Source: Streptomyces sp. AA1529 (GTDB lineage Bacteria; Actinomycetota; Actinomycetes; Streptomycetales; Streptomycetaceae). From it: a stretch of 64,000 nt of DNA. The notes under the pieces were generated by a model. The model had not been told where the DNA came from. It saw only the letters and a program-made list of their open reading frames with translations, and did no database searches. Both the position numbers and the translations under genes were made by a program. This document shows, in pieces, positions 50,180 to 59,052 of the stretch; positions within the stretch are counted from its first letter, which is position 1; every line of letters begins with the position of its first letter. Location: positions 1-64,000 of the forward strand of contig NZ_ALAP01000058.1 of assembly GCF_000280905.1 (NCBI RefSeq), in the 5' to 3' direction.

Positions 50180-50244
50180 AGGAATCCGGGCACCGGCGCC
50201 GGGGCGGTCCGCCGCTGACGGCGTGTTCGACAGCCTGATCCCGC

Positions 50245-50286
50245 GTGCGGGCCGGGCCGGACTCGGAGATCCGGCCCGGCCCGCAC
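50245..50286. terminator. Strong bidirectional terminator
   Basis: Perfect 17-bp inverted repeat (50245-50261 and 50270-50286) with an 8-base loop, between the convergent secreted hydrolase and PlsC-like genes. Confidence 0.75.
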
Positions 50287-50339
50287 CGGCGTCGCTGCGA
50301 CCTCGCCCGGTCGCCGTGCCGCCGCGCCGGGGCCGGAGC

Positions 50340-51062
50340 TCAGCGCTGCCGGCCGCTCCCCGGCTGCTTGCCGCGGGTCCCTTCGCCGGCCTGCGCGGCC
50401 TTCGCGTCGGGGGCGTACATGTCCACGTACTCCTGGCCGGACAGCTGCATGATCTCGTGGATGATCTCGTCGGTCACCGCCCGCAGGACCGTGCGCTCCT
50501 GCTCCATTCCGGCGAACCGGGAGAAGTCCAGCGGTTCGCCGAACCTGATGGTCACCCGCCCCATGCGGGGCAGCTTGCGACCCGGCGGCTGGAGTTCGAA
50601 GGTGCCCACCATGGCGCACGGGATCACCTTCACCCCGGCGCCCAGCGCCATCGCCGCCACTCCGACCCGGCCCTTGTAGAGCCGTCCGTCGTGGGAGCGG
50701 GTGCCCTCGGGATAGATGCCGAGCAACTCGCCCTTGCCCAGCACCCCCAGCCCCTCGTCGATGGCCGCCTGCCCGGCGCCCTTTCCGGACCGGTCGACCG
50801 GGATCTGGCCCACGCTGTGGAAGAACGCGGCGGTCAGCCGGCCCTTGAGCCCCGGCCCCGTGAAGTACTCGGCCTTGGCCAGGAACGTGATCCGGCGGCG
50901 GAGGATCGCCGGCATCACGAAGTGGTCGGAGACGGACAGATGATTCCCCGCCACGATCGCGGGCCCCTCGTCGGGCACGTTCTCCAGGCCCTCGATCCGG
51001 GGCCGGAACACGAGCCGCAGCAGCGGCCCCAGCAGCACGTACTTCAGTACGTAGTAGAACAA
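50340..51062 (-). CDS. 1-acyl-sn-glycerol-3-phosphate acyltransferase (PlsC-like)
   Basis: A 240-residue lysophospholipid acyltransferase. Motif I is NHLSVSD with His41 and Asp46, motif III is YPEGTRS (about residues 117-123), and an N-terminal amphipathic or membrane segment (YYVLKYVLLGPLLRLVF) anchors the protein. It transfers acyl groups to phosphatidic acid precursors or related lipids. The start is TTG 51062, preceded by GAGGTGACCCC. It converges on the secreted hydrolase across a strong terminator. A C-terminal charged tail of about 30 residues is unusual. Confidence 0.9.
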   Translation of the reverse strand: MFYYVLKYVLLGPLLRLVFRPRIEGLENVPDEGPAIVAGNHLSVSDHFVMPAILRRRITFLAKAEYFTGPGLKGRLTAAFFHSVGQIPVDRSGKGAGQAAIDEGLGVLGKGELLGIYPEGTRSHDGRLYKGRVGVAAMALGAGVKVIPCAMVGTFELQPPGRKLPRMGRVTIRFGEPLDFSRFAGMEQERTVLRAVTDEIIHEIMQLSGQEYVDMYAPDAKAAQAGEGTRGKQPGSGRQR

Positions 51063-51387
51063 GGGGTCACCTCTGACTCTGCCGGCCCGGCGCAGCGGGG
51101 GGTCTTCCGCGGGCCGGACCGGTCTGCGGGGGAGTCGGGGCGCAGCCGCCGGCTGACCGTCCGCGACCGGGTCCGATCGGACTCATACCGACTCCCCACC
51201 GACTCTTCTGACTGACGATCAGTTGGTGTGATCGGAGACGATCGTAGCGCCTGCGGAGCGAGGCGTCCGGTCGACGCCGATGCCGCGGAACGGCACCTCA
51301 CCACCGAAGCCGCACCGAAGCCGTGCCGGTGCCTCGGAGCCCACAACCCCTCAGGGCCCCACACCGAGCCCTCCGCTCCGGGACGAG
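51063..51387. promoter_or_regulatory. PlsC promoter region with ACTGA-CGA-TCAGT operator
   Basis: A 325-bp gap. ACTGA (51211-51215), CGA, TCAGT (51219-51223) is a perfect palindrome of the kind TetR proteins bind; it lies 149 bases upstream of the PlsC-like start. No gene is visible in the gap. Confidence 0.4.
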
Positions 51388-52209
51388 TCAGCGGGGCCCG
51401 GGGACGGGCCCGCAGAGCCGGTGCAGCTCGGCGGTCAGCCGGCCGGAGAACTCCTCCGGCCGGTCGCTGAGGTAGAAGTGGCCGCCGGGGAACACCTGGA
51501 GAGAGATCTCACCGCCCGCCTGTTCGCGCCACGCCTCCGCCTCCGCGACGGACACGCGGGGATCGGCGTCCCCGACGAAGACGCTCAGCGGACACCCCAG
51601 CGGGGGTCCGGGTGCCATGCGGTAGGTCTCGATCGCCCGGTAGTCGGCACGGAGGGCGGGCAGGAACATCCCGCGGATCTCCGGATCGTCCAGCAGCGAG
51701 TCGTCCGTGCCGCTCAGCCGGCGGATCTCGGCGACGAGACCCGCGTCGTCGCGCTGATGGACGGTCTCCGTGCGCTGCAGGGAAGGCGCCCGGCGGCCGG
51801 AGACGATCAGCCCCAGCGGCGACCCGGCCCCCGACCGCTCCCGGCGCCGCGCCACCTCGAAGGCGAGGGTCGCACCCATGCTGTGTCCGAACAGCACCAG
51901 GGGCATCGCGGGCCCCTGCCGCAGCACCTCGCAGACGGCGTCGACCAGCTCGTCCACCGAGGTGAGGCACGGCTCGGCCAGCCGGTCCTGGCGCCCCGGA
52001 TACTGCACGGCGTACGCCTCGACGGTGTCCGGCAGGGACTGCAGGAGGGGGAAGAAGAAGCCGGCCGAACCTCCGGCGTGCGGGAAGCAGATCAGCCGGG
52101 CGCGGGCGTTCGGTGCGGCGGCCATGCGGCGCAGCCAGCGGTCGGTGCCGCCGGCGCGCGGACCGCGGGAGGAGGTGTGGCCGGTCGCGTCGCCGGACGC
52201 CGTGGTCAT
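51388..52209 (-). CDS. Stand-alone type II thioesterase
   Basis: A 273-residue thioesterase II (TEII, GrsT/RifR type). The nucleophile elbow GHSMG has Ser110, the conserved CFPHAGGSAGFFFP segment is at about residues 41-54, Asp214 or Asp216 lies in FVGDADP, and His244 in GGHFYLSD. TEII enzymes release wrong acyl groups from the carrier proteins of polyketide synthases and NRPSs. No carrier protein or synthase is within the window, so it is an orphan or serves a cluster elsewhere. ATG 52209 has GGAGTGCGT upstream; ATG at 52239 is an alternative. Confidence 0.87.
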   Translation of the reverse strand: MTTASGDATGHTSSRGPRAGGTDRWLRRMAAAPNARARLICFPHAGGSAGFFFPLLQSLPDTVEAYAVQYPGRQDRLAEPCLTSVDELVDAVCEVLRQGPAMPLVLFGHSMGATLAFEVARRRERSGAGSPLGLIVSGRRAPSLQRTETVHQRDDAGLVAEIRRLSGTDDSLLDDPEIRGMFLPALRADYRAIETYRMAPGPPLGCPLSVFVGDADPRVSVAEAEAWREQAGGEISLQVFPGGHFYLSDRPEEFSGRLTAELHRLCGPVPGPR

Positions 52210-52506
52210 ACGCACTCCGTCGGAAGGTGTGGATGTCATGGACAGCCTGGAAGCCGTCGCCTCCCAGCCTAGAGGGCGCGGCCAACCGGAGTGCACGGGA
52301 GAGGAGTTGCGGCCGCCGGCGGGCGGCACCGAACAGTCCGGGGCCCGGGCCGACGGCGCTCCCGGGCCGTGCCCGAAATCCGCCGCGGACAGGCCGCGGG
52401 CAGGCCGGACTTTGCCGCCGGCCGGACCCCTCCGACCCGGTCCGGGCGGACCCGCCCGGTCGTCCCGTCTGACGTGCGCCTCACGGACGCCGTCCGGACG
52501 GGCGCC

Positions 52507-53331
52507 TCACGGATCCCGTCGGCCGGGACCCGCCGGGCCGGCTTCACCTCCCGCGGAGCCACCACCCTCCCGGCCGGGCCGGCCGAAGTTCTCCAGTGCG
52601 TGCTTGATGTCGCCCAGCACATCCGCCGCCTCGGCCCCGTCGATCACCCGGTGGTCGAAGGTGAGGGAGAGCGGCAGTACCGGCGCCGCGGTCACCGCGC
52701 CACCGCGCACCACCGGGCGGTCGGCGACCGCGCCCAGGCCGAGGGTGACGGTGGTGCCGCCGACGGAGTGGAACCAGGTGAGGGGCCGGTGTCCCAGCGA
52801 GGTGACGGAGAACGTGCCGGTGGTCGCGGGGCGGCGGCGCAGCGGTCGCGTGCCCGCCCGGTAGGCGAGCCGCCCCAGCGGCGCCGGCAGCCGCCGCAGG
52901 ATGCGCACCCCGGCGAACTCCGGCATCGTGTCCGGGTCGCCGGCGCGGAAGCGAGCCGTGCTGCGGGCGATGTCCCGCAGGCCCATCAGATGCACGTCCG
53001 GCAGCACCGCCGAGAGGACCACGCGGCGCCCGCCCGTCCTCTTGTCCAGCGCCAGCTTCGCGGCCACCGTGTCGTAGTGGGCGATACGGGGCCGCAGGCC
53101 GCCGCGGAGCGCGGCGTTCGCCTCGGGATGCGCGGCCAGCACCCGCGCGGCCGCGTACAGCACATAGGCGACGGTCGAGGGGCCGCCGCCCTGCTCCCCG
53201 GCCGTTCGCCGGTGGTGCCGCACGGCGGTCATGTCGACCTCCGCCCCCAGGAAGACCGGGGCGCAGGCACGGATCCCCCGCAGGAAGTACGCGGTGTGCC
53301 GCCGCTCCCGGGGAAAGGGCTCCGCTCTCAC
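52507..53331 (-). CDS. 2-oxo acid dehydrogenase E2-type acyltransferase, catalytic domain only
   Basis: A 274-residue protein equivalent to the catalytic domain of dihydrolipoamide acyltransferases. The active-site motif is FDHRVIDGAEAADVL with His227 and Asp231 (HxxxDG). The lipoyl and peripheral-subunit binding domains are absent. Such stand-alone E2-like proteins occur in some natural-product clusters. Here the neighbour is a type II thioesterase on the same strand, 297 bp away. The GTG at 53331 overlaps a 6-codon ORF's stop (GTGA). The substrate is unknown, and without lipoyl it probably uses a CoA or carrier-bound acyl donor. Confidence 0.8.
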   Translation of the reverse strand: MRAEPFPRERRHTAYFLRGIRACAPVFLGAEVDMTAVRHHRRTAGEQGGGPSTVAYVLYAAARVLAAHPEANAALRGGLRPRIAHYDTVAAKLALDKRTGGRRVVLSAVLPDVHLMGLRDIARSTARFRAGDPDTMPEFAGVRILRRLPAPLGRLAYRAGTRPLRRRPATTGTFSVTSLGHRPLTWFHSVGGTTVTLGLGAVADRPVVRGGAVTAAPVLPLSLTFDHRVIDGAEAADVLGDIKHALENFGRPGREGGGSAGGEAGPAGPGRRDP

Positions 53332-53348
53332 TTCCCGGCTCCCGTCAT
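53328..53348 (-). CDS. Six-codon ORF coupled to the E2-like gene
   Basis: MTGAGK followed by TGA; the TGA overlaps the GTG start of the E2-like gene as GTGA. A GGAGG (53363-53359) with 10-base spacing precedes the ATG. It is probably a translational-coupling device, because the E2-like gene itself has only GGGAA in front of its GTG. It could be accidental. Confidence 0.3.
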   Translation of the reverse strand: MTGAGK

Positions 53349-53737
53349 GGTCGCTGCTCCCTCCGGTCCGAGGCTCCGGGCGCCAGCATCCCCGCCCGGG
53401 CTACAGCCGCCCTCGGCCCGGGCTCGGCAAGCGGGAGCCGGCTCCGCCGGGCTCCACCCGGCGGTTCGGGCGGCGGGGTGACGGCCGGCCGGAGCCGCCC
53501 GGCGGCGGTCATGGCCCGCCGCCGCGGGATGCCGGTCCCGCGGGTGCCGAAGCGCCATTCGGACCTGGGACTTTCATGCTTAGGGGGCGTGCCGCCCGCC
53601 ACCGGGGCGGGTGGCGTGGTGTCGCCGAGTGCGGGCGCCTAGTCTCGGCGACGCTGTTCCCGGGCGAAGGGGCGGACGCGCGTGCGAACGCGGTCGACCG
53701 GCACGCGTACCGTCCGGTCGGTGGAAAGGGGCGTCCC
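53349..53737. promoter_or_regulatory. Divergent gap with inverted repeat over a -10-like box
   Basis: GTCGCCGAG (53621-53629) and CTCGGCGAC (53644-53652) form a perfect 9-bp inverted repeat with a 14-bp spacer that includes TAGTCT (53640-53645), a possible -10 of the DMT permease gene. The remainder is GC-rich, with no convincing gene. Confidence 0.4.
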
Positions 53738-54652
53738 GTGGCTGTCTACGTCTACGGGCTGGTCGCCGCCTGCTTCCTCGGTCTCGGCTTCGTGCTGCAA
53801 CAGGACGCCGCCGCCCGCGCACCCACCGCCGATGTGCTCTCCTTCCGGCTGCTCCTGGACCTGGTGCGGGTTCCGCGCTGGCTGCTGGGCATCGGCAGCA
53901 TGGTGGTCGGCCAGCTCACCAGCGCGTTCGCCCTGATGAAGGGGCATCTGTCCACGGTCGAGCCGCTGCTGGCCACGAACCTGCTCTTCGCGATGCTGTT
54001 CGCGCGGCGGCTGAGCAGCCAGCGGCTGGGCTGGTCGGGCTGGGCCGGGGTGGTGCTGCTCAGCGGGGGAGTGACCGCCTTCATCGTGGCCGGCCGTCCG
54101 GAAGGCACCGAGTTCCAGGCCAGTGCCCTGCGCCACTGGCTGGTGTTCGGCAGCCTCGCCGGGATCGCGCTCGTCCTGGTGCTCATCGCGCGGCATCTCG
54201 AACTCTTCAAGGAGCCGCCGCTGCTGGCTGCCGCCGCCGGGGCGCTCTACGGTCTGCAGGACGCCCTGACCCGGGTCGTCGGCGACATCCACAGCGCATC
54301 GGGGGTGGTCGGTGTACTGCTGAGCTGGCAGGGCTACGCCATCGTCGCGCTGGCCGTGATCGGGCTGGTGCTCGTGCAGAGCGCCTTCGAGGGCGGTCCG
54401 CTGCGGATGTCGCTGCCGTCCCTCACGGCGGCCGAGCCGCTGGCCGGGATCGCCTGCGGAATCGGCTTCCTGGGGGACTCCATCCGGCTCACGCCGGGTG
54501 CGCTGGCCGGCGAGGTGATCGGGCTGCTGGCGGTGGTCGTCGGGGTCTTCATCCTGGGACGCCACCCGGTGCTGCCGTCCGGGAAGCAGCACGACCCCGA
54601 GGCGGGCGACGCGGCCGGAGCGCGCGGCGGCGGGCGGCGGCGGACCGGCTGA
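53738..54652 (+). CDS. DMT superfamily permease
   Basis: A 304-residue membrane protein with about nine hydrophobic segments (AVYVYGLVAACFLGLGFVLQ at the start; VVGQLTSAFALMKGH; VVGVLLSWQGYAIVALAVIGLV; ALAGEVIGLLAVVVGVFILG). The conserved G-F-x-x-Q-x-x-A-A start and PLLATNLLFAMLF block fit the DMT/NIPA-like group of magnesium or small-metabolite transporters; the substrate is unclear. The GTG at 53738 follows GTGGAAAGGGGCGTCCC. The open frame extends much further upstream but without family similarity. Confidence 0.85.
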   Translation: MAVYVYGLVAACFLGLGFVLQQDAAARAPTADVLSFRLLLDLVRVPRWLLGIGSMVVGQLTSAFALMKGHLSTVEPLLATNLLFAMLFARRLSSQRLGWSGWAGVVLLSGGVTAFIVAGRPEGTEFQASALRHWLVFGSLAGIALVLVLIARHLELFKEPPLLAAAAGALYGLQDALTRVVGDIHSASGVVGVLLSWQGYAIVALAVIGLVLVQSAFEGGPLRMSLPSLTAAEPLAGIACGIGFLGDSIRLTPGALAGEVIGLLAVVVGVFILGRHPVLPSGKQHDPEAGDAAGARGGGRRRTG

Positions 54653-54820
54653 CGGCTCCTCCTCCGGTCCCGCCCGGCGGTCCCGGGCGGCCGGCTCGCA
54701 CCACCGCAGGCCGCGCGGATTCCGACGCCGAGGCATAGGTGTCCGCCGGGTGGGGGACCCGCAGGTGCGCACGCCATGGACGACGGAGACGACAGAGACG
54801 ACGGAAAGGACGTGAGGCAC

Positions 54821-55360
54821 GTGCGAGTGGCCTTTCTCGTCGCGCCCGAGGGCGCCGAGCAGATCGAGCTGACCGACCCGTGGGAGGCCGTCGAGCAGGC
54901 GGGTGGCAGGCCGGTCCTGCTCTCCACCCGGGGAGAGGCCGTCCAGGCGTTCAACCACCTGGACCGGGCCGACACCTTCCCCGTCGACCAGCTCGTCTCC
55001 CAGGCGGATCCGACCCGCTTCGACGGGCTCGTGCTGCCCGGCGGCGTCGCCAATCCCGACCTGCTGCGCACCGACAAGAACGCCGTCGGGTTCGTGCGGG
55101 GATTCTTCGACGCGGGGCTGCCCGTGGCCGCGATCTGCCACGCCCCCTGGACCCTGATCGAGGCCGACGTGGTGCGCGGGCGCACCCTGACCTCGTTCCC
55201 CAGCCTGCGCACCGACATCCGCAACGCGGGCGGTACCTGGGTGGACGAGCAGGTCAAGGTCTGCGACGGCGGCGCCAACAAGCTGATCACCAGCCGCAAG
55301 CCGGACGACCTCAAGGCGTTCGACAACGCGCTGCTGGCCGAGTTCGGCGCCGGGGGCTGA
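54821..55360 (+). CDS. DJ-1/PfpI family protein
   Basis: A 179-residue class I glutamine amidotransferase-like protein. The nucleophile elbow is AAICHAPW with Cys106 and His107; the N-terminal RVAFLVAPEGAEQIELTDPW and VLPGGVANPD (about residues 71-80) and KLITSRKPDDLKAF (about 155-168) fit the PfpI/YajL subfamily, which act as proteases, chaperones or deglycases of glycated proteins. I start at GTG 54821 with AAAGGA 10 bases upstream; ATG 54776 gives an N-terminal extension rich in Asp (DDGDDRDDGKDV) that homologues lack. Confidence 0.85.
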   Translation: MRVAFLVAPEGAEQIELTDPWEAVEQAGGRPVLLSTRGEAVQAFNHLDRADTFPVDQLVSQADPTRFDGLVLPGGVANPDLLRTDKNAVGFVRGFFDAGLPVAAICHAPWTLIEADVVRGRTLTSFPSLRTDIRNAGGTWVDEQVKVCDGGANKLITSRKPDDLKAFDNALLAEFGAGG

Positions 55361-55633
55361 CCGGCGGCTGCTCGCGGCCCGCGACACCGGGCGCCGACGG
55401 ACAGCCGGTCCCGTGCGGCAGCGGCCGGGCCCGTACCCTCCGACAGGGTGCGGGCCCGACCTTTCACTCGTTCCACTCTTCCCGGACCGAGACGGTCCGG
55501 CTCGCGCGTCCGGACGGGCTGTGCCCCTGAGCGGTCTCCTCCGGCCCGTCCCGCTGCGGGTCAGCCGGCGGGCGCCCGGCTCGGCCATGGCAGCCCTCGG
55601 CCCGGCCACGTTCCCCACCCGCCGCAGCCCGGC

Positions 55634-55807
55634 TCAGTCCCGGGTCGCGAACACACCCAGAGTGACCAGTCCCAGCACCACCCAGCAGAACCACAGCCAT
55701 CCGCTGCTCCCCAGCGCCGCGGTGTAGGCCGTCACCACCACCAGGCCCACGACCGTGCACACGGTCATCGCCTTCGTGGACACCGGCATCCGCGTCAACC
55801 CAGCCAT
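55634..55807 (-). CDS. Small conserved membrane protein
   Basis: A 57-residue protein with two hydrophobic segments (about residues 16-34, VCTVVGLVVVTAYTAALGS, and 36-52, WLWFCWVVLGLVTLGVF) and a short charged N-terminus. Such small proteins are frequent downstream of ctaG in streptomycetes, but the function is unknown. The ATG at 55807 has GGAGGAGGACGG upstream. It lies 122 bp after ctaG on the same strand. Confidence 0.72.
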   Translation of the reverse strand: MAGLTRMPVSTKAMTVCTVVGLVVVTAYTAALGSSGWLWFCWVVLGLVTLGVFATRD

Positions 55808-55929
55808 GACAACCGTCCTCCTCCCGGCGGCCCCGGGATGCACGGCGCGCACGCACAGGGGCCGCGGCCGACCTCCATCGTCACCCGTTCGGGGCCCTGT
55901 GCGCCACCGCGCACCCGGAGCCCGCGCGG

Positions 55930-56886
55930 TCAGCCCTTGGCCTGCAGCGCGGCGAGGTACGCGTTGTAGGCCGCCAGCTCCTTGTCGCCGTCCCGGTCGG
56001 CCCGGCGGTCCCGGCGGCGGGCCTGCCGCTGCTCGGTGACGTACCACTGGAAGACCAGCGCGATCAGCACCAGCACCGAGGGGATCTCGCTGAACGCCCA
56101 CGCGATCCCACCGGCCGCGTTCTGGTCCGCGAGGGCGCTGACCCCCAGCGAGGCGGGCGGGTCCGCGTAGGTCTCCGTCATCGGTTCGGAGGCCATCATC
56201 AGCGCGATCCCGAAGAAGGCGTGGAACGGCATCCCCGCGAACAGCTCCAGCATCCGCATCACGTACCCCGGCCGGTGCGGGCCCGGGTCGACACCCATGA
56301 TCGGCCAGAAGAAGACCAGCCCCACGGCGAGGAAGTGCACCATCATCGCGATGTGCCCGACCATGGAGCCCATCAGCAGGTCGAACAGCGGGGTGAAGTA
56401 GAGCGCGTACAGGCTGGCGATGAACAGCGGGATGGTGAACGCGGGATGGGAGATCACCCGCACGTAGCGGCTGTGCAGGAGGGCCACCAGCACCTCCCGG
56501 GGGCCCCGGCGCATCCCCTGGCTGCGGGCCGCCGAGGGCAGGGCGCGCAGCGCGAGCGTGACGGGCGCACCCAGTAGCAGCAGGATCGGCGACAGCATGC
56601 TGATCACCATGTGCTGCACCATGTGCACGCTGAAGAGCACCATGCCGTAGTCGTTGAGCCCCGTGCACATCACCAGCGCCACGGTCGCCACACCCGTCGC
56701 GAAGGCCACCGTGCGGCTCACCGGCCAGGCGTCGCCGCGGCGGCGCAGCCGCAGCACACCCCAGCCGTAGAGCGCGAGCGCGAGCAGGCAGCCGATCAGG
56801 AAGAAGGGCTCACCCGTGAACTCCAGACCCCGCGCCACCGTGAACGGTGGCAGGTCCATCGTCATGCCGTGCTCGCCGTGATCCAT
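55930..56886 (-). CDS. ctaG: CtaG-like cytochrome c oxidase assembly protein
   Basis: A 318-residue protein with six to seven hydrophobic segments. His-rich MDHGEHGM at the N-terminus and VHMVQHMVISMLSPILL (about residues 88-105) are typical of the CtaG_(caa3_CtaG) family, which helps insert copper into cytochrome oxidase. GHIAMMVHFLAVGLVFFWPIMG follows. The C-terminal tail is charged. ATG 56886 has GGGAGAG upstream. It lies on the minus strand, upstream of the small membrane protein. Confidence 0.88.
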   Translation of the reverse strand: MDHGEHGMTMDLPPFTVARGLEFTGEPFFLIGCLLALALYGWGVLRLRRRGDAWPVSRTVAFATGVATVALVMCTGLNDYGMVLFSVHMVQHMVISMLSPILLLLGAPVTLALRALPSAARSQGMRRGPREVLVALLHSRYVRVISHPAFTIPLFIASLYALYFTPLFDLLMGSMVGHIAMMVHFLAVGLVFFWPIMGVDPGPHRPGYVMRMLELFAGMPFHAFFGIALMMASEPMTETYADPPASLGVSALADQNAAGGIAWAFSEIPSVLVLIALVFQWYVTEQRQARRRDRRADRDGDKELAAYNAYLAALQAKG

Positions 56887-57014
56887 CCGAACTCTCCCGC
56901 AACCGACCGATAAGCCCGCACCAGACTAGAACCGCCCGTGCCGGCCGCCCGCACGGGGGCGGCCCGCACGGGCGGGTCGGCACCGCTTTCCGGCCGGACG
57001 GCGCCGGAAGCGGC

Positions 57015-57743
57015 TCAGGCAGGCTGTGTCGCCGCGGCGATCCGCTCCTGGCGCAGTGCCTCGTACCAGGTGTCGTCGGTCGGTGGCAGCGCGTTCACGT
57101 CGAGGGACAGCTTGATCAGCAGGTCGGCGATCTGCGGATTGCGGGCCAGCACCGGGCCGTGCAGGTACGTCCCGAAGACGGTGTCCCGCCAGGCGCCCTC
57201 CGTCCCGTCGCCGGTCCCGTTGCCGTGGCCGAGCTGCACCCGGGCGAGCGGGCGCACGCCGGGGCCGAGGTGCGTGACGCCCTGGTGGTTCTCGAAGCCG
57301 GTGAGCTGCGGGAGGCGCAGCTGCTCGTCGGCGTCGCCCAGGACGTCGCCCACGCACCGCTCGGCCTCGCCGCGGCCGCTGACCACGTCCAGCAGCCCGA
57401 GCCCCGCGGAGCGCTCCCCGAGGTCGTTGACGAACTCGTGGCCCATGATCTGGTAGCCGGCGCACACCGCGAAGACGATGGCGCCGTTGTCCACGGCCCG
57501 GTTCAGCCCGCCGTCCCGCAGCAGCCGCTCGGACGCCAGCCGCTGCGGACGGTCCTCACCGCCGCCGATCAGATAGATGTCACCGGACGTCGGGATCGGC
57601 TGGTCGGACCGGACGTCCAGCCGCTGGACGTCCAGCCCGCGCTGCCGGGCCCGCCGCTCCACCACGAGCGCGTTGCCCTGGTCGCCGTACGTGCTCAGCA
57701 GGTCCGGGTAGACCCATACCAGACGCAGACTCGTGTCACTCAT
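57015..57743 (-). CDS. gatD: Lipid II isoglutaminyl synthase, glutaminase subunit
   Basis: A 242-residue class I glutamine amidotransferase (CobQ/GatD type). Nucleophile Cys94 lies in VFAVCAGYQ, and His195 in GTYLHGP. GatD hydrolyses glutamine and passes ammonia to MurT, which amidates the D-glutamate of lipid II; this is needed for peptidoglycan cross-linking in actinobacteria. It lies on the minus strand, 70 bp after murT, and the pair probably forms one operon. The start ATG 57743 is the conserved N-terminus MSDTSLRLVWVYPDLL. Confidence 0.93.
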   Translation of the reverse strand: MSDTSLRLVWVYPDLLSTYGDQGNALVVERRARQRGLDVQRLDVRSDQPIPTSGDIYLIGGGEDRPQRLASERLLRDGGLNRAVDNGAIVFAVCAGYQIMGHEFVNDLGERSAGLGLLDVVSGRGEAERCVGDVLGDADEQLRLPQLTGFENHQGVTHLGPGVRPLARVQLGHGNGTGDGTEGAWRDTVFGTYLHGPVLARNPQIADLLIKLSLDVNALPPTDDTWYEALRQERIAAATQPA

Positions 57744-57813
57744 GCCGCCAGTCTCCTTGAGCGGGTCGAATGGGTCGGGCGTGCGAGCACCCGAATCCCC
57801 AAGATACGGGTGA

Positions 57814-59052
57814 TCAGTTGCCGACGGCGCGCCGCAGGTCCTGGAACGCGGTGTAGTTCGCGATCGTCTCGATCCGCCCGGGCGGGCAGCGGTGCACCGC
57901 GTCCTCGGGGCTCTCGCACACCTGGAAGTCCACCCCCGCGACCTCCAGCCGGACCGCGAGGTCGAGCTTGCGGTCGCCGATGACGCAGATCGGGTGCCCG
58001 GCCAGCCGCCCGTAGTCGACGTCCCACAGCCACGAGGTGTCGGTGCCGTCGGCGCTGCGCGCGTTCACCGAGAGGATCACCGGGGTGGGCGGCGGGTCGA
58101 TCAGCGAGAAGGTCTCCAGCCAGCCCGCGGGGTTCTTGGCCAGCAGCAGCCGCATGTCCCGGCCCTGGTACTGGACCACGTCATACCGTCCCGCGACGGC
58201 CTTGACGGCGTACATCCGCTCCAGCGCGACCTGCGGGTGCACCCCGAAGGCGGCGGCCACGGCCGCGGAGGTGGCGGCGTTCGCCTTGTTGGCGCGGCCC
58301 GGGAGCTGGAGGTGGATGGGCCAGGCCGCGCCGTGCGGGTCCAGGACGTGGTCGCCGGAGAGCGCCCAGGTCGGCGTCGGGCGGCGGAATCCGCACTCGG
58401 CGCAGAACCAGTCGTCGCCGGGGCGCTGCATCACCCCGCCGCACGCCGGGCAGGACCAGGCGTCGTCCTTCCACTCCTGGCCCGCGGCGACCCACACCAC
58501 ATGGGGTGAGGAGGAGGCGGCCCAGACCACCAGCGGATCGTCCGCGTTGGCGATGATCACCGCCTGCTGCCCCGAGAGGCCCTCGCGCCAGCGCTCGGCG
58601 AGCATCCGGGTCTCACCGGCGCGGTCGAGCTGGTCACGCGAGAGGTTCAGCAGCGCCATGGCCTTGGGGGTGACGTCCTTGGCCACACCGGAGAGATACT
58701 TCTCGTCCACCTCGATGACGCCGTAGCGGGCGCTGGAGCCGCCGGCCAGTGCCGAGGTGATACCGGCAGGCATGTTGGCGCCCAGCGCGTTGGAGACCAC
58801 CTCGCCGTTGGCGCGCAGCGCCTCGGCGATCAGCCGGGTGGTCGTCGTCTTGCCGTTGGTGGCGGACACCAGGATCACGTCCAGGTGCTGGGCGAGCCGC
58901 TGCAGCAGGTCGGGGTCGAGTCTGAGCGCCACCTTGCCGCCGATCACCGACCCGCTGCCGCGGCCCGCAGCCCGCGACACCGCCGCGGCCGCCTTGCCCG
59001 CCGTGACGGCCAGCCGGGACCGCGGCGACAGCGGCTCCGTGTTGCCTGCCAT
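57814..59052 (-). CDS. murT: Lipid II isoglutaminyl synthase, MurT subunit
   Basis: A 412-residue Mur ligase family protein. ATP-binding NGKTTTT (residues 66-72); a zinc ribbon with Cys201, Cys204 (CPAC) and Cys217, Cys220 (CAEC) that is typical of MurT; and a DUF1727 C-terminal domain (about 310-405, LAKNPAGWLETF). MurT binds lipid II, activates D-glutamate with ATP and receives ammonia from GatD. The ATG at 59052 has AAGGAGG at about 8-base spacing, very strong. It is the first gene of the murT-gatD unit. Confidence 0.94.
   Translation of the reverse strand: MAGNTEPLSPRSRLAVTAGKAAAAVSRAAGRGSGSVIGGKVALRLDPDLLQRLAQHLDVILVSATNGKTTTTRLIAEALRANGEVVSNALGANMPAGITSALAGGSSARYGVIEVDEKYLSGVAKDVTPKAMALLNLSRDQLDRAGETRMLAERWREGLSGQQAVIIANADDPLVVWAASSSPHVVWVAAGQEWKDDAWSCPACGGVMQRPGDDWFCAECGFRRPTPTWALSGDHVLDPHGAAWPIHLQLPGRANKANAATSAAVAAAFGVHPQVALERMYAVKAVAGRYDVVQYQGRDMRLLLAKNPAGWLETFSLIDPPPTPVILSVNARSADGTDTSWLWDVDYGRLAGHPICVIGDRKLDLAVRLEVAGVDFQVCESPEDAVHRCPPGRIETIANYTAFQDLRRAVGN

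Noticed and set aside
53345..53602. Protein-coding frames (76-85 codons) upstream of the E2-like gene
   Set aside because: Arg/Ala/Pro-rich with no homology; only the last six codons (53328-53348) have a sensible ribosome site and coupling.
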